Positions 15,005 through 22,242 of a DNA stretch of 34,448 nucleotides are shown piece after piece. The notes beneath the pieces were generated by a model that was not told the origin of the DNA, searched no databases, and saw only the letters and a list, made by a program, of their open reading frames with translations. Position 1 is the stretch's first letter. Each line of letters starts with the position of its first letter. The translations under genes were made by a program, and so were the position numbers. The stretch lies in the IMG/VR virus record IMGVR_UViG_3300027746_000535, positions 1-34,448 of that record; one strand, 5' to 3'. The DNA comes from a virus.

Positions 15005-15850
15005 TTAGTACGGGCTAGAGTAAGGGTCAGGAATGCGGCGCGTGAATACGGAGTTCTGCACAGCATTGACTTGCTTGCTGTACTCTTGTTTGTAGATTTC
15101 AGCCTCTCCATAGCTTTGTTCTTTGTACTTGGCTTTGTAGGCTGCGTAGAAAGCTACAGGGCCAGTGTACGGAGCAACAATAGTGTCAGTAACGCTAGGT
15201 GCAGAAGTCTGCAATGGCGTAGGCATGATTACCGTATCTAGTTCTATGTAATAGCTTTGGTCTGGAATAGGAGAGATGTAAATCTGACCTTGACCATACG
15301 TTGAGAAACAAATAGGCCTGCCAATATAGTTCTGCCAGTAACGCAGTTGGGCATTGAAGTTAGTCCACGGCAAGTAGCGTAGCGGAATGCGGCTATTGCC
15401 CCAATACAAGTTGACATTCATGATGTCTAGCGTGTACTGACCGTTAGGCATGGCAGCGTAAGTAATTATTTCCGCATTGCTAGAGTATTGCAGCGTTGCC
15501 GTACCGTTGGTAAACGGGGCAGTAGGAGGAAACGTATAGCCAGATGCAGGGTAAGGCGGGGCAGAAGTGTCAGTTGTTCCGCTACTAATTACTTCATAGA
15601 TGAAGATGTTAGAAAACAAGAACTGACCGGCTGTTACAGGTGTGCTTGCCGCCCACGCAGTTGCCGCTACTCCCGTTGTAGATAACGGGGTTTGCGTAAT
15701 TTGTAGAGTGCGTAAGCACCCTGTGTCTCTGACTACTCGCTCACGCGCACTATTGATATAGTCCGTTAACTCAGCATCATCCCAGAAATTGCCGTTGGCA
15801 TCGTGTAGGAGCCTGCGGACTTCCGATATGTAGGAAGTAAGTGTTGCCAT
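15005..15850 (-). CDS. Head-tail adaptor protein (tail tubular A-like)
   Basis: 281 residues. The start MATLTSYISEVRRLLHDANGNFWDDAELTDYINSARERVVRDTGC is the classic helical adaptor pattern of gp6/SU10-type connector proteins (LLxDxxxxxWxDxELxxYIxxAxxRV). Middle and end are beta-rich with a conserved block GQGQIYISPIPDQSYYIELDTVIMPTPL and a helical tail (YKAKYKEQSYGEAEIYKQEYSKQ). It links portal and nozzle. It precedes the nozzle gene with 2 bases between them. Confidence 0.8.
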   Translation of the reverse strand: MATLTSYISEVRRLLHDANGNFWDDAELTDYINSARERVVRDTGCLRTLQITQTPLSTTGVAATAWAASTPVTAGQFLFSNIFIYEVISSGTTDTSAPPYPASGYTFPPTAPFTNGTATLQYSSNAEIITYAAMPNGQYTLDIMNVNLYWGNSRIPLRYLPWTNFNAQLRYWQNYIGRPICFSTYGQGQIYISPIPDQSYYIELDTVIMPTPLQTSAPSVTDTIVAPYTGPVAFYAAYKAKYKEQSYGEAEIYKQEYSKQVNAVQNSVFTRRIPDPYSSPY

Positions 15851-15862
15851 GTTGCTTCCATT

Positions 15863-16204
15863 TTATGCTGCCCTTTGGGTAACTTTTCCCCCTACGGATT
15901 TCTCAATCCGCAGAGGTACTACGCTAACCGCCGAGGGTAACGAGCGGTGCTGTTCGGGAGCCTGAGTAGTTATTTCAAACTTGCTCAGTCTTTCAATCCC
16001 AGAATTTAGTTCTGAATGAGAACGTATCCAACCCAACCGGGCCAGATACGGTTCTTTATCCTCTGCACCGTAACCAAACACATGCTTTGCAACATGCACA
16101 GGAACTTCTATGGGCTTACCCTTGAGAAATTCATAGAATACGCCACTGTACCCATCTGTGAGTGCAGTGTCGGTTCTGTTGGTTACGAATACAGTTTCGG
16201 TCAT
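15863..16204 (-). CDS. Hypothetical 113-residue neck-region protein
   Basis: It begins MTETVFVTNRTDTALTDGYSG and includes FLKGKPIEVPVHVAKHVFGYGAEDKEPYLARLGW, then a polar, probably flexible C-terminal part. The VxVTNRT...DxYxGxxYxFxxxxPVxVPxxxAxHIFGY pattern is known to me from a family placed between capsid and adaptor genes in short-tailed phages, without assigned function. It overlaps the upstream gene by 4 bases. A capsid-stabilising or completion role is inferred. Confidence 0.65.
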   Translation of the reverse strand: MTETVFVTNRTDTALTDGYSGVFYEFLKGKPIEVPVHVAKHVFGYGAEDKEPYLARLGWIRSHSELNSGIERLSKFEITTQAPEQHRSLPSAVSVVPLRIEKSVGGKVTQRAA

Positions 16205-16605
16205 AGGTTCACAATGTCACCGTACACCGTAACTTCACAAGTTGCATCATTAGCGGTAGTTACTTTTACCCACAGAGCGCCAGACGAGTACACGTTAGAA
16301 ACGGCATTCGCAGTAGGTGCAATGTCTTGGAAAGTACTTGTGCTTGTGATGTTTGCAAGTTTAGTGGTAGCAAATACAGCGTTAGCAGCGTTGCCATCGC
16401 TAGACGTAAGAATACTTACGTTAGCGGTAGCAGCAGTTGCGTTTGCATTTGAGATGGTGACACGGCGAACTATGAAGCTAGTGCCAACCACAGACATCAC
16501 AGCAGCAGCATTACTTACCGCATTTAGCGGAACTGGTGTTGCTGTGGCAATAGCAAAATTGCCAAACGAGTCTGGGTAGCGAGCGCCTACATTGTTTGCG
16601 TTCAT
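16201..16605 (-). CDS. Capsid-associated beta protein (decoration candidate)
   Basis: 134 residues, almost all Ala, Asn, Thr, Ser and Val in alternating strands (FIVRRVTISNANATAATANVSILTSSDGNAANAVFATTKL). The C-terminus ALWVKVTTANDATCEVTVYGDIVNL reads as two final beta strands. It lies two genes after the capsid protein. Size, composition and place fit a head decoration or head-fibre protein. No specific family is visible. Confidence 0.6.
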   Translation of the reverse strand: MNANNVGARYPDSFGNFAIATATPVPLNAVSNAAAVMSVVGTSFIVRRVTISNANATAATANVSILTSSDGNAANAVFATTKLANITSTSTFQDIAPTANAVSNVYSSGALWVKVTTANDATCEVTVYGDIVNL

Positions 16606-16614
16606 GTCAACTCC

Positions 16615-16989
16615 TTAACTTGAGTAAGTGCCGGGAGCGTTGTTACCACCATTAGAGGTGTACAGAGTCAAAGACTGAGTGCTGGTAGTTGCGTTTGCAC
16701 GAACATTCCAACCGTCAGAAATAACAGTACCGCCTGTATTGGCTGCGACATACGTTGTCCAAGCATTAGCACCAGCAGCAGTGTAAGCATTCACTTCAAT
16801 AATCACGTTGTTCGTGGTTTGAGGAAGAATGTAAGCACCAGCAGGAACAAACTGAGCGGACGATGTGCCAGCGTTCATCAAGGTTGTATTGCCAATACCG
16901 ATAGAGGTAATGGTGATGCCTTGGAGATACGCACCAGCCGTGTTAGTGGCTGCATTGGCAAGAAGGATTTTATTTAGAGACAATGACAT
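16615..16989 (-). CDS. Capsid-associated beta protein (decoration candidate)
   Basis: 124 residues following the capsid gene. It starts MSLSLNKILLANAATNTAGAY and continues with beta strands ITITSIGIGNTTLMNAG, AQFVPAGAYILPQTTNNVIIEVNAY and a Ser/Thr-rich C-terminus. Charged residues are very few, as in many phage decoration proteins. It resembles the next gene in composition, and the two may form one surface layer. Start supported by GGAG upstream of the ATG at 16989. Confidence 0.6.
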   Translation of the reverse strand: MSLSLNKILLANAATNTAGAYLQGITITSIGIGNTTLMNAGTSSAQFVPAGAYILPQTTNNVIIEVNAYTAAGANAWTTYVAANTGGTVISDGWNVRANATTSTQSLTLYTSNGGNNAPGTYSS

Positions 16990-17001
16990 GTTCTATGCTC
17001 C

Positions 17002-18012
17002 TTACAGCGAGAGGTAGTTGTAACCTGTCACCTTGGTCATCGACTTAGGCTTGACGTTCACCAACTCGGCAATCATCAGAACCGCACCGACATAACCAAT
17101 TTGCCAGTTAGGAAGCGTAGATTCAAAACCTGTGAACACAAACGAACCTTGCTCATGGATGTAGAGCGAGAGATAGTTAGTGTTGAGGAAGTAAACCGTA
17201 CCTTCTGGGCAGTATGGGTCTGGGTAGATAGGTACACCAGCAACCATCAATGCGCGGAAAGCAGCTTGTGGGCCGTTGTTGTCGCCATCAAATCCCGAAC
17301 CGGGGGTAATGACATATTGCTCTTGACCTACAAAGTCTTGAGCCAACAGAGTCCATGTACCAAAACCACAAACACCAAAGCTAGGCATTTCAGCACCGTT
17401 CTTCACAGTACCAGAGATGTATTGCAAGATGTTCTGACGGGTTGGGTTAACCGAGCCAGCAGCGTACTGCTTGGACTTCCACCATGTGTAGGTATTACGG
17501 TTAATGTTTCCGTAAGTAGCAAGAGTTGTACCGTCATCCACAGCACCGGGCAGTCCGATGAACTGTTGGGTGTTAGTAGTGTTGTTGTACAAAGCCGTAG
17601 CCATTGCGTCCATCATCACGTTGGTGGCATCGTTCATACGAGCCTCAATCAACGGGATAATTGCTGCATCTTGTTGAACTGCGCCTTCCATACCGAGGAA
17701 CGGCACGGGAGAAATCATCAGTTTCAAGTCAAATTCAGCGTTGTAAGCACCTTGTTGAACTGACGGTTGGGCAAAAGAGCCGCTGTAGTCAGACCACTGA
17801 GCATTTACAAACTGAGCGCCCTGTACGGGAACAGTTACAGAAGATACACCGCCACTGGCTTGCTGACTATTACTAATCAGTGCTGCCAACAAAGGTGTCG
17901 AGTTATAAAGCTGGACAACCAGCTTAGGGATAAAGGCTCTACGAGTTACATAAGTCAGTTCAGTAAACTGATTCGACCCTGTAGCTGGTAGGATGCCGCC
18001 GCCAATAGCCAT
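17002..18012 (-). CDS. Major capsid protein
   Basis: 336 residues with an excellent ribosome site (AAGGAGG). The N-arm (ATGSNQFTELTYVTRRAFIPKLVVQLYNSTPLLAALI, about 10-46) and the central block FDLKLMISPVPFLGMEGAVQQDAAIIPLIEARMNDATNVMMDAMATALYNN (about 93-143, the long spine helix) are those of HK97-fold capsid proteins of phages such as those with TerL/portal pairs of this type. AGVPIYPDPYCPEGTVYFLNTNYLSLYIH near residue 252-280 is the P-domain strand region. It is preceded by a scaffold gene, as usual. Confidence 0.85.
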   Translation of the reverse strand: MAIGGGILPATGSNQFTELTYVTRRAFIPKLVVQLYNSTPLLAALISNSQQASGGVSSVTVPVQGAQFVNAQWSDYSGSFAQPSVQQGAYNAEFDLKLMISPVPFLGMEGAVQQDAAIIPLIEARMNDATNVMMDAMATALYNNTTNTQQFIGLPGAVDDGTTLATYGNINRNTYTWWKSKQYAAGSVNPTRQNILQYISGTVKNGAEMPSFGVCGFGTWTLLAQDFVGQEQYVITPGSGFDGDNNGPQAAFRALMVAGVPIYPDPYCPEGTVYFLNTNYLSLYIHEQGSFVFTGFESTLPNWQIGYVGAVLMIAELVNVKPKSMTKVTGYNYLSL

Positions 18013-18053
18013 AAGGCCTCCTTACGTCACGATAGACAAAATAATACCCTCTT

Positions 18054-18584
18054 TTACAAACCGATAGGGCGAGTGGGCTTACGCAAATCACTCAATGCCC
18101 TTGCTGCTTCTTCACGCGCAGCACCGACAGGGTTCTTCCAATACTTGTTAAGGTCAAACTGTTTAACAGGTGACGGGTTGTATCCAGAAGATGTTGGTAC
18201 TGCTGCTTGTTTCATCCAGTTGTGATACTGGGCTGCTGTCTCATGGTTGGTGATACCTTGCTCCAGCATAATCTTTTCTACGTCTTTGACCTCTGCTTCA
18301 GAAGAGATAAGACCCTTCTTAACCAGAGAGTTACGGCGACTTTGCAATTCTGCAATTGCATCACGCTCACGCAACTTTGCTTCCAAGGCTTGTACACGCT
18401 GTTCTGACTGATTGACAGCGTTGCGCGTATAGTCTTCCATATCTAATTCTGGAATAGGAAGGTCAGGCTTAACCTTCTTGGTCATCCGCAAGAACTCTTT
18501 ACGAGTTTCGGGATTCTCAGCCAGCATTTGAGACAGGGAAGCCAGTTCATCACGGGCTTCTAAGGAGACATTTTCTAATGACAT
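18054..18584 (-). CDS. Scaffold protein candidate
   Basis: 176 residues, very polar and helical: LEARDELASLSQMLAENPETRKEFLRMTKKVKPDLPIPELDMED, then a coiled coil QSEQRVQALEAKLRERDAIAELQSRRNSL (about 60-88), and EVKDVEKIMLEQGITNHETAAQYHNWMKQ. No globular enzyme motif is present. The gene lies immediately before the major capsid gene, where internal scaffolds are encoded. The C-terminal basic patch (LSDLRKPTRPIGL) could bind capsid or DNA. Confidence 0.7.
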   Translation of the reverse strand: MSLENVSLEARDELASLSQMLAENPETRKEFLRMTKKVKPDLPIPELDMEDYTRNAVNQSEQRVQALEAKLRERDAIAELQSRRNSLVKKGLISSEAEVKDVEKIMLEQGITNHETAAQYHNWMKQAAVPTSSGYNPSPVKQFDLNKYWKNPVGAAREEAARALSDLRKPTRPIGL

Positions 18585-18605
18585 AGTGTTACCCTCTTTA
18601 TACGA

Positions 18606-18788
18606 TTAGATTACTTTTTTACCGTCAGCAGGCTTTTGCACCGCCATACCAGCTTTGCCAACTTTACCGGGGCTGTTGAGGCCACCAAGCTGAGAAAAAC
18701 GGGGGGTGTTAACCATAACGCCATTGTTCTGATTGTTGTCAGTAGGACGGCGGGGGGCTGCTGCGCCACGGGGCTTAAACAAATCCAT
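18606..18788 (-). CDS. 60-residue basic disordered protein
   Basis: The chosen ATG at 18786..18788 is preceded by AAGGAG; a longer frame upstream only shadows the neighbouring gene. Sequence opens MDLFKPRGAAAPRRPTDNN and continues with GVMVNTPRFSQLGGLNSPGKVGKAGM, rich in Pro, Gly, Arg and Lys and probably unstructured. It lies between portal-side accessory and scaffold genes. Role unknown; a virion internal peptide is possible. Confidence 0.6.
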   Translation of the reverse strand: MDLFKPRGAAAPRRPTDNNQNNGVMVNTPRFSQLGGLNSPGKVGKAGMAVQKPADGKKVI

Positions 18789-18798
18789 GATGGACTCC

Positions 18799-19269
18799 TT
18801 ACATTGGGGGTGGTTGTGGTGCGCCGGGTGAGGGCATACCGGGAATCGGCGCGCTTGCCATTGCTTTTCCCTCTGGGCTTGCGCCACCAGCTTGAGGTAG
18901 AGTTTGCAACATTTGCAGAATCTCAGACTGCTGCAACTCATTAGTTTTGTTCTTGCGTGGCCCCATAAGGCCGGTCAAGGAACGAATAGCTGCAAGAGCC
19001 TTTTGCCCTTCTACTGACTCAGACCCAAGGGCGGGGAGCGATTGTTCTAGCAAATCCATTGCCATGCCAACATTAATCATGGCAGCTTCTTTGCTACCCA
19101 TCTTTGGCTCTGGTGTGGACATGGGGCTGGACATCGGAGGGGTTTCCGCATCCGACATAGCGGGAGAGCCGGGTGAACCACCGAGGTCTGGGGAAGGAGC
19201 GGGGGTTGCTGCGCCAGCAGAACGACTGCCTCGCATTAACTCCATCAATTTATCTGAGGGTACACCCAT
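18799..19269 (-). CDS. Hypothetical 156-residue Pro/Gly-rich protein before scaffold
   Basis: Start MGVPSDKLMELMRGSRSAGA chosen because AAAGGAG precedes the ATG at 19269. The N-terminal half is disordered (PAPSPDLGGSPGSPAMSDAETPPMSSPMS). A helical segment follows (EAAMINVGMAMDLLEQSLPALGSESVEGQKALAAIRSLTGLMG, about 59-101), and the C-terminus is Pro-rich again. Proteins with this plan often sit between portal and scaffold genes in podophages (scaffold accessory or portal chaperone, inferred). A good promoter stands just upstream. Confidence 0.6.
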   Translation of the reverse strand: MGVPSDKLMELMRGSRSAGAATPAPSPDLGGSPGSPAMSDAETPPMSSPMSTPEPKMGSKEAAMINVGMAMDLLEQSLPALGSESVEGQKALAAIRSLTGLMGPRKNKTNELQQSEILQMLQTLPQAGGASPEGKAMASAPIPGMPSPGAPQPPPM

Positions 19270-19288
19270 AACTAACTCCTTTGGCGCG

Positions 19289-19316
19289 TTTGTAACACAT
19301 ACAAACAATTTGTCAA
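19289..19316 (-). promoter_or_regulatory. Sigma70-type promoter for the capsid operon
   Basis: On the minus strand: -35 TTGACA (19311..19316, perfect), 16-base spacer, -10 TACAAA (19289..19294, 4 of 6) with an extended TGT just before it. Transcription would begin near 19282 and the ribosome site AAAGGAG follows at once, giving a very short leader before the ATG at 19269. It would raise expression of scaffold and capsid independently of the terminase/portal genes. Confidence 0.5.
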
Positions 19317-19386
19317 TAGGTGGCAGTTAGTTATCATCCAACTACCAATGATGCGCTGCTCTAGGCAACCAAGGTTTTACCCTTGA

Positions 19387-19425
19387 TTACTTGCGAGACT
19401 TACGTCCTTTACGACCTTTACGCAT
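19387..19425 (-). CDS. 12-residue basic peptide gene
   Basis: Encodes MRKGRKGRKSRK (TAA stop). AAGGAG stands 6 bases before the ATG, as good as the site of any large gene here. An upstream in-frame ATG at 19440 would give 17 residues (prefix MKERI) but would have to use a poorer site. Eight of 12 residues are Lys or Arg, so it should bind nucleic acid or acidic protein surfaces. It is the last reading frame before the capsid-operon promoter. Confidence 0.5.
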   Translation of the reverse strand: MRKGRKGRKSRK

Positions 19426-19496
19426 AATGCGCTCCTTCATAGAGGCGGCCACTTACTTACTAGGGGAAGCAGCCATACCCTTTTCCTGACGGAAAC

Positions 19497-19538
19497 TTAC
19501 CGGCGAGTCTTACGACCGCGCTTGTGTGCTTTGTACAT
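19497..19538 (-). CDS. 13-residue basic peptide gene
   Basis: Encodes MYKAHKRGRKTRR (TAA stop). AGGAG lies 6 bases before the ATG. It has the same character as the 12-residue peptide 70 bases downstream (GRKxRK-like core). Two such frames in a row, each with a near-optimal ribosome site and each ending at once after a basic run, are hard to explain as chance. Confidence 0.5.
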   Translation of the reverse strand: MYKAHKRGRKTRR

Positions 19539-19554
19539 GAGAAACTCCTGTTGG

Positions 19555-19725
19555 TCAACGCCGAGCATAGTCCCTTTGACTTCGCCCACCGCTAGTTTTA
19601 TATCCAACTTGGCGATATGTCAAGTTGGGGCTGGATTCTCCCCTCTGTAGGGTGGGAGTATTTACTCTTGGCTGGTCTGCACGGGGTTGAGTAACCCCTG
19701 CTTTTGGTGAACCGGGTGTTGCCAT
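19555..19725 (-). CDS. 56-residue basic, Pro/Ser-rich protein after portal
   Basis: The ATG overlaps the portal stop (TAATG at 19723..19727) and has AAGGAG 6 bases upstream. It begins MATPGSPKAGVTQPRADQPR and ends GGRSQRDYARR. Low complexity, net positive, probably disordered. Bases 19604..19628 within it form a perfect 8-base inverted repeat. It starts the run of small basic products between portal and scaffold. Confidence 0.6.
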   Translation of the reverse strand: MATPGSPKAGVTQPRADQPRVNTPTLQRGESSPNLTYRQVGYKTSGGRSQRDYARR

Positions 19726-21344
19726 TATTGCTCCTTGGGGGGTGCTTTTTCTTTAGGTGGTGGCTGCTGCGCCGCCTTCTCTGCCTGCTTTTGCTCCATG
19801 ACTTTCAACCTATCCTTAAGCAACTGCTTCATAGGAGGTTCTAGCAAGTCAAGCAGGGATTCTTTGTCAATAACCTGTGCTTTGAACAAATTGAATGCCA
19901 GTTGGCGCAAATCTTCCATAAAGATGGGCGAGTTACTGTGAGCATCAACTTTGACCACAAAATCCTTGGTGAACTGCTCTGCAATGAACTTATTGCCCTT
20001 GACATCTTTAAAGTGCGTGTTGTCATAGACTTGCATACACTTGAGATACAAGGTTGCCAACTTCTCTAGGCTGTCTTCAATAACCAGCGCCCGTTTCTTA
20101 GCCCTGCTGCTTCCAAGACGGGCAAGTTGACTTGCATGACCAGTAGAGCGCACCCCAGATTCACCTTTGCCTTGCAGGATAGAAGAGATACCAGATGCCT
20201 CTTCAAACATGGCATCAATCTCACCAATCTCTTTAAACAAGTCAGGCGGGATAGTAGGCGCTAACTTTTCCACCTTGGCATTAGGCATGTCAGTTGCCAG
20301 CAGGCCACCAGCCCGGTTAAGAGCAAAGTTCTTTTCATCCAAGATGCCAGTAAAGCCAATCAGGGCGGTAGGAGGTGATACCTGTTTACTCAGCAAATCT
20401 AAAATTTCAGCCATACGCTTAGTGCGTAGCTGCTGCAAATAAATTAGACGGGAAACTTCAGACGTACCCCAATAGTAATCGTATTGAGGATTAGGACAAA
20501 TCTGAATGAAGGGCAGTTCACCTTTTAGGAAGATGGATTCACCGCTGCGGTCATAAACGATGATGTCCGGGTCTGCCTTGGTAACTACTTGGTAATCACT
20601 GGTGTCATCGTTCCACACCCATAACTCGGTCATCTCTACTGTCTCTTCTGCAACAACAGCCTTGTATTTGTTGAGGCCTGACAAGTCCAGATTGACGTTT
20701 CCGTACATGGTTGGGTTGCTGGCAGAGAGAATAATTTTCTCTACGCCATTTGCAATTTCTGTTCTCTCATGCTGAGTGGCGCTGACACGTTTGACAATCT
20801 GTTCCCGCTTGGGGTGGGAGTACAGACGGGCATACAACTCTGACTTGGTGATGTAGTACGTCTGGACAATAGCTTCTTGTCTGTCAGTGTAAGGACTGTC
20901 CTCACGCAGCACACCCATGCAGGCAGGCTCCACCATGTAGGGGTGAATACCGTTATTGATAATCAGTTTTACAAAGGTGGAGGCGTAACACAGCGACCAC
21001 GAGACTGCTTGCGAGAAAACTTGGTCAGCATTGGAGTTGAGCCACTCATCGTTGAGCGCACGAGTGAGAACAGGAATCTTGGTGTGTTCTGCTTCGTCCA
21101 CCGCCGCGCCGATATTGATGCTAAACCGGGTTGTCTCTGCTGAGTAGAGGAACGAGGTTAGTTGGTCAATGTGCGGATAGATTTTGTTGTAGATGGCGGG
21201 AGTCTCACTAGGCCCGTTGCCAAACAAATAATAACTTCTCAACCCCGCATAGTCGGGCTTGCGGTCTTCCCTTGACACTAGACACTTCTGTATCAAGTCA
21301 AGGTAGAAAATTTCCCTTTCAATTGGGGCTGATGGAATTTTCAT
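19725..21344 (-). CDS. Portal protein
   Basis: 539 residues. Wing and stem pattern of podovirus-type portals: N-terminal YAGLRSYYLFGNGPSETPAIYNKIYPHIDQLTSFLYSAETTRFSI, mid region ELPFIQICPNPQYDYYWGTSEVSRLIYLQQLRTKRMAEILDLLSKQ (about 276-321), then the crown/stem helix part FEEASGISSILQGKGESGVRSTGHASQLARLGSSRAKKRALVIEDSLEKLATLYLKC (about 375-431). The C-terminus is a coiled coil with a Lys/Glu/Pro tail. It forms the dodecameric DNA channel and docks the terminase. It overlaps the upstream gene by 1 base. Confidence 0.85.
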   Translation of the reverse strand: MKIPSAPIEREIFYLDLIQKCLVSREDRKPDYAGLRSYYLFGNGPSETPAIYNKIYPHIDQLTSFLYSAETTRFSINIGAAVDEAEHTKIPVLTRALNDEWLNSNADQVFSQAVSWSLCYASTFVKLIINNGIHPYMVEPACMGVLREDSPYTDRQEAIVQTYYITKSELYARLYSHPKREQIVKRVSATQHERTEIANGVEKIILSASNPTMYGNVNLDLSGLNKYKAVVAEETVEMTELWVWNDDTSDYQVVTKADPDIIVYDRSGESIFLKGELPFIQICPNPQYDYYWGTSEVSRLIYLQQLRTKRMAEILDLLSKQVSPPTALIGFTGILDEKNFALNRAGGLLATDMPNAKVEKLAPTIPPDLFKEIGEIDAMFEEASGISSILQGKGESGVRSTGHASQLARLGSSRAKKRALVIEDSLEKLATLYLKCMQVYDNTHFKDVKGNKFIAEQFTKDFVVKVDAHSNSPIFMEDLRQLAFNLFKAQVIDKESLLDLLEPPMKQLLKDRLKVMEQKQAEKAAQQPPPKEKAPPKEQ

Positions 21345-21850
21345 TATTTAGGAACCGTTAAGTTTTCATGGTCTGGAATATAAGACGCAGGTTTTGGCCC
21401 TGTCAAGTTCCCCGCTTCTTTGGGATTGATGCCTACAGATTCTCCCATGACGGACTTAAATTGTCCACCAAGGACGGATTTCATAGAGATGTTACCCCCA
21501 TTTCCCCAGATTGCGGAGTCACCAGCCCGTCCTTCTTTGGGTTTTTGGCTCTCAAAGTGCTCACTAGCGGCTGTAGCCTCGGCATATTGTTTGTCAGTTA
21601 GCTTGTTGTTGCGCTTGAGATAGCCTGTTTGGTGTTCACCCTCTTTGGTGGACTTGATGTCGGTCATCTGAAAGTCATTGGCTAATCCTTGCAGTGTTTT
21701 ATCCGTTTTTGCTGTCTTTGCAGACCTTGTACCCACTGGTTTAAGGTGTACAACAGAAATAGCAGCCTTGCATAGCTTCATAGGGCAGTCAGGCTCCCAT
21801 GCCTCAAAGATGCCGTGTGATTCGCAGTAGTAGTCTCTCAAGATAGCCAT
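21344..21850 (-). CDS. Zinc-finger-like protein between terminase and portal
   Basis: 168 residues. The N-terminus has a CxH...CxxxxC pattern, YYCESHGIFEAWEPDCPMKLC, with Cys9, His12 and two later Cys residues, likely binding zinc. The remainder is polar (KTDKTLQGLANDFQMTDIKSTKEGEHQTGYLKRNN) with Gly-rich stretches. The same short N-terminal module recurs in related phages at this place, from memory. Function unknown. Could assist packaging. Start preceded by GAGGGTAACT. Confidence 0.65.
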   Translation of the reverse strand: MAILRDYYCESHGIFEAWEPDCPMKLCKAAISVVHLKPVGTRSAKTAKTDKTLQGLANDFQMTDIKSTKEGEHQTGYLKRNNKLTDKQYAEATAASEHFESQKPKEGRAGDSAIWGNGGNISMKSVLGGQFKSVMGESVGINPKEAGNLTGPKPASYIPDHENLTVPK

Positions 21851-21852
21851 AG

Positions 21853-22242
21853 TTACCCTCTAAGTGCTTCGTTAAGGTCAGTTTCACTGTAATCATGGCG
21901 GTTGACCATTCCCACCCTGATTTTTATCCCGTCAGAGGTAACTTTTAGCCCCATACCCGCCATCATGGGGGGTTCTGGTGTCTTCTTGTACTCCACATAC
22001 CGAGTTAAATCCCTGCGCCTCATTACCTTGACATTGCCTGCCTTCCACTGCGTATAGGCTTTGTTGACCCGCATCTGGATGTATTCGGTAAGCGGTTCAC
22101 ACTGACGGATAAAAACATCTCGGAAATGCTCCTTGTGTATCCCCGCTAACTCGCAAAACAGGGGGATAGAGATGCCTCTTTCCTTGTCAGCACAAAACTT
22201 TTGCATCTGCCGCAGCAGTTCTTTCTTAGTTAGGATAATCAT
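21853..22242 (-). CDS. HTH-like protein, terminase small subunit candidate
   Basis: 129 residues. The N-terminal half reads as a helix-turn-helix: KKELLRQMQKFCADKERGISIPLFCELAGIHKEHFRDVFIRQ (about 6-47), then a basic segment KAYTQWKAGNVKVMRRRDLTRYVEYKK. It overlaps the terminase large subunit gene by 4 bases. DNA-binding character and position suit a small terminase subunit, though small subunits usually precede the large one; a regulatory role is the alternative. Confidence 0.5.
   Translation of the reverse strand: MIILTKKELLRQMQKFCADKERGISIPLFCELAGIHKEHFRDVFIRQCEPLTEYIQMRVNKAYTQWKAGNVKVMRRRDLTRYVEYKKTPEPPMMAGMGLKVTSDGIKIRVGMVNRHDYSETDLNEALRG

Noticed and set aside
17101-17763. Plus-strand frame of 220 codons opposite the capsid gene
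   Set aside because: Composition is that of an antisense shadow (Cys, His, Arg, Ser), without ribosome site, inside an unmistakable capsid gene.
18013-18053. Extra promoter directly before the capsid gene
   Set aside because: A TATTAT lies there on the minus strand, but no acceptable -35 stands at 15-19 bases.
19453-19476. Seven-residue frame MAASPSK between the two basic peptide genes
   Set aside because: Preceded only by a poor AAGGGT, and very short; I cannot separate it from chance.
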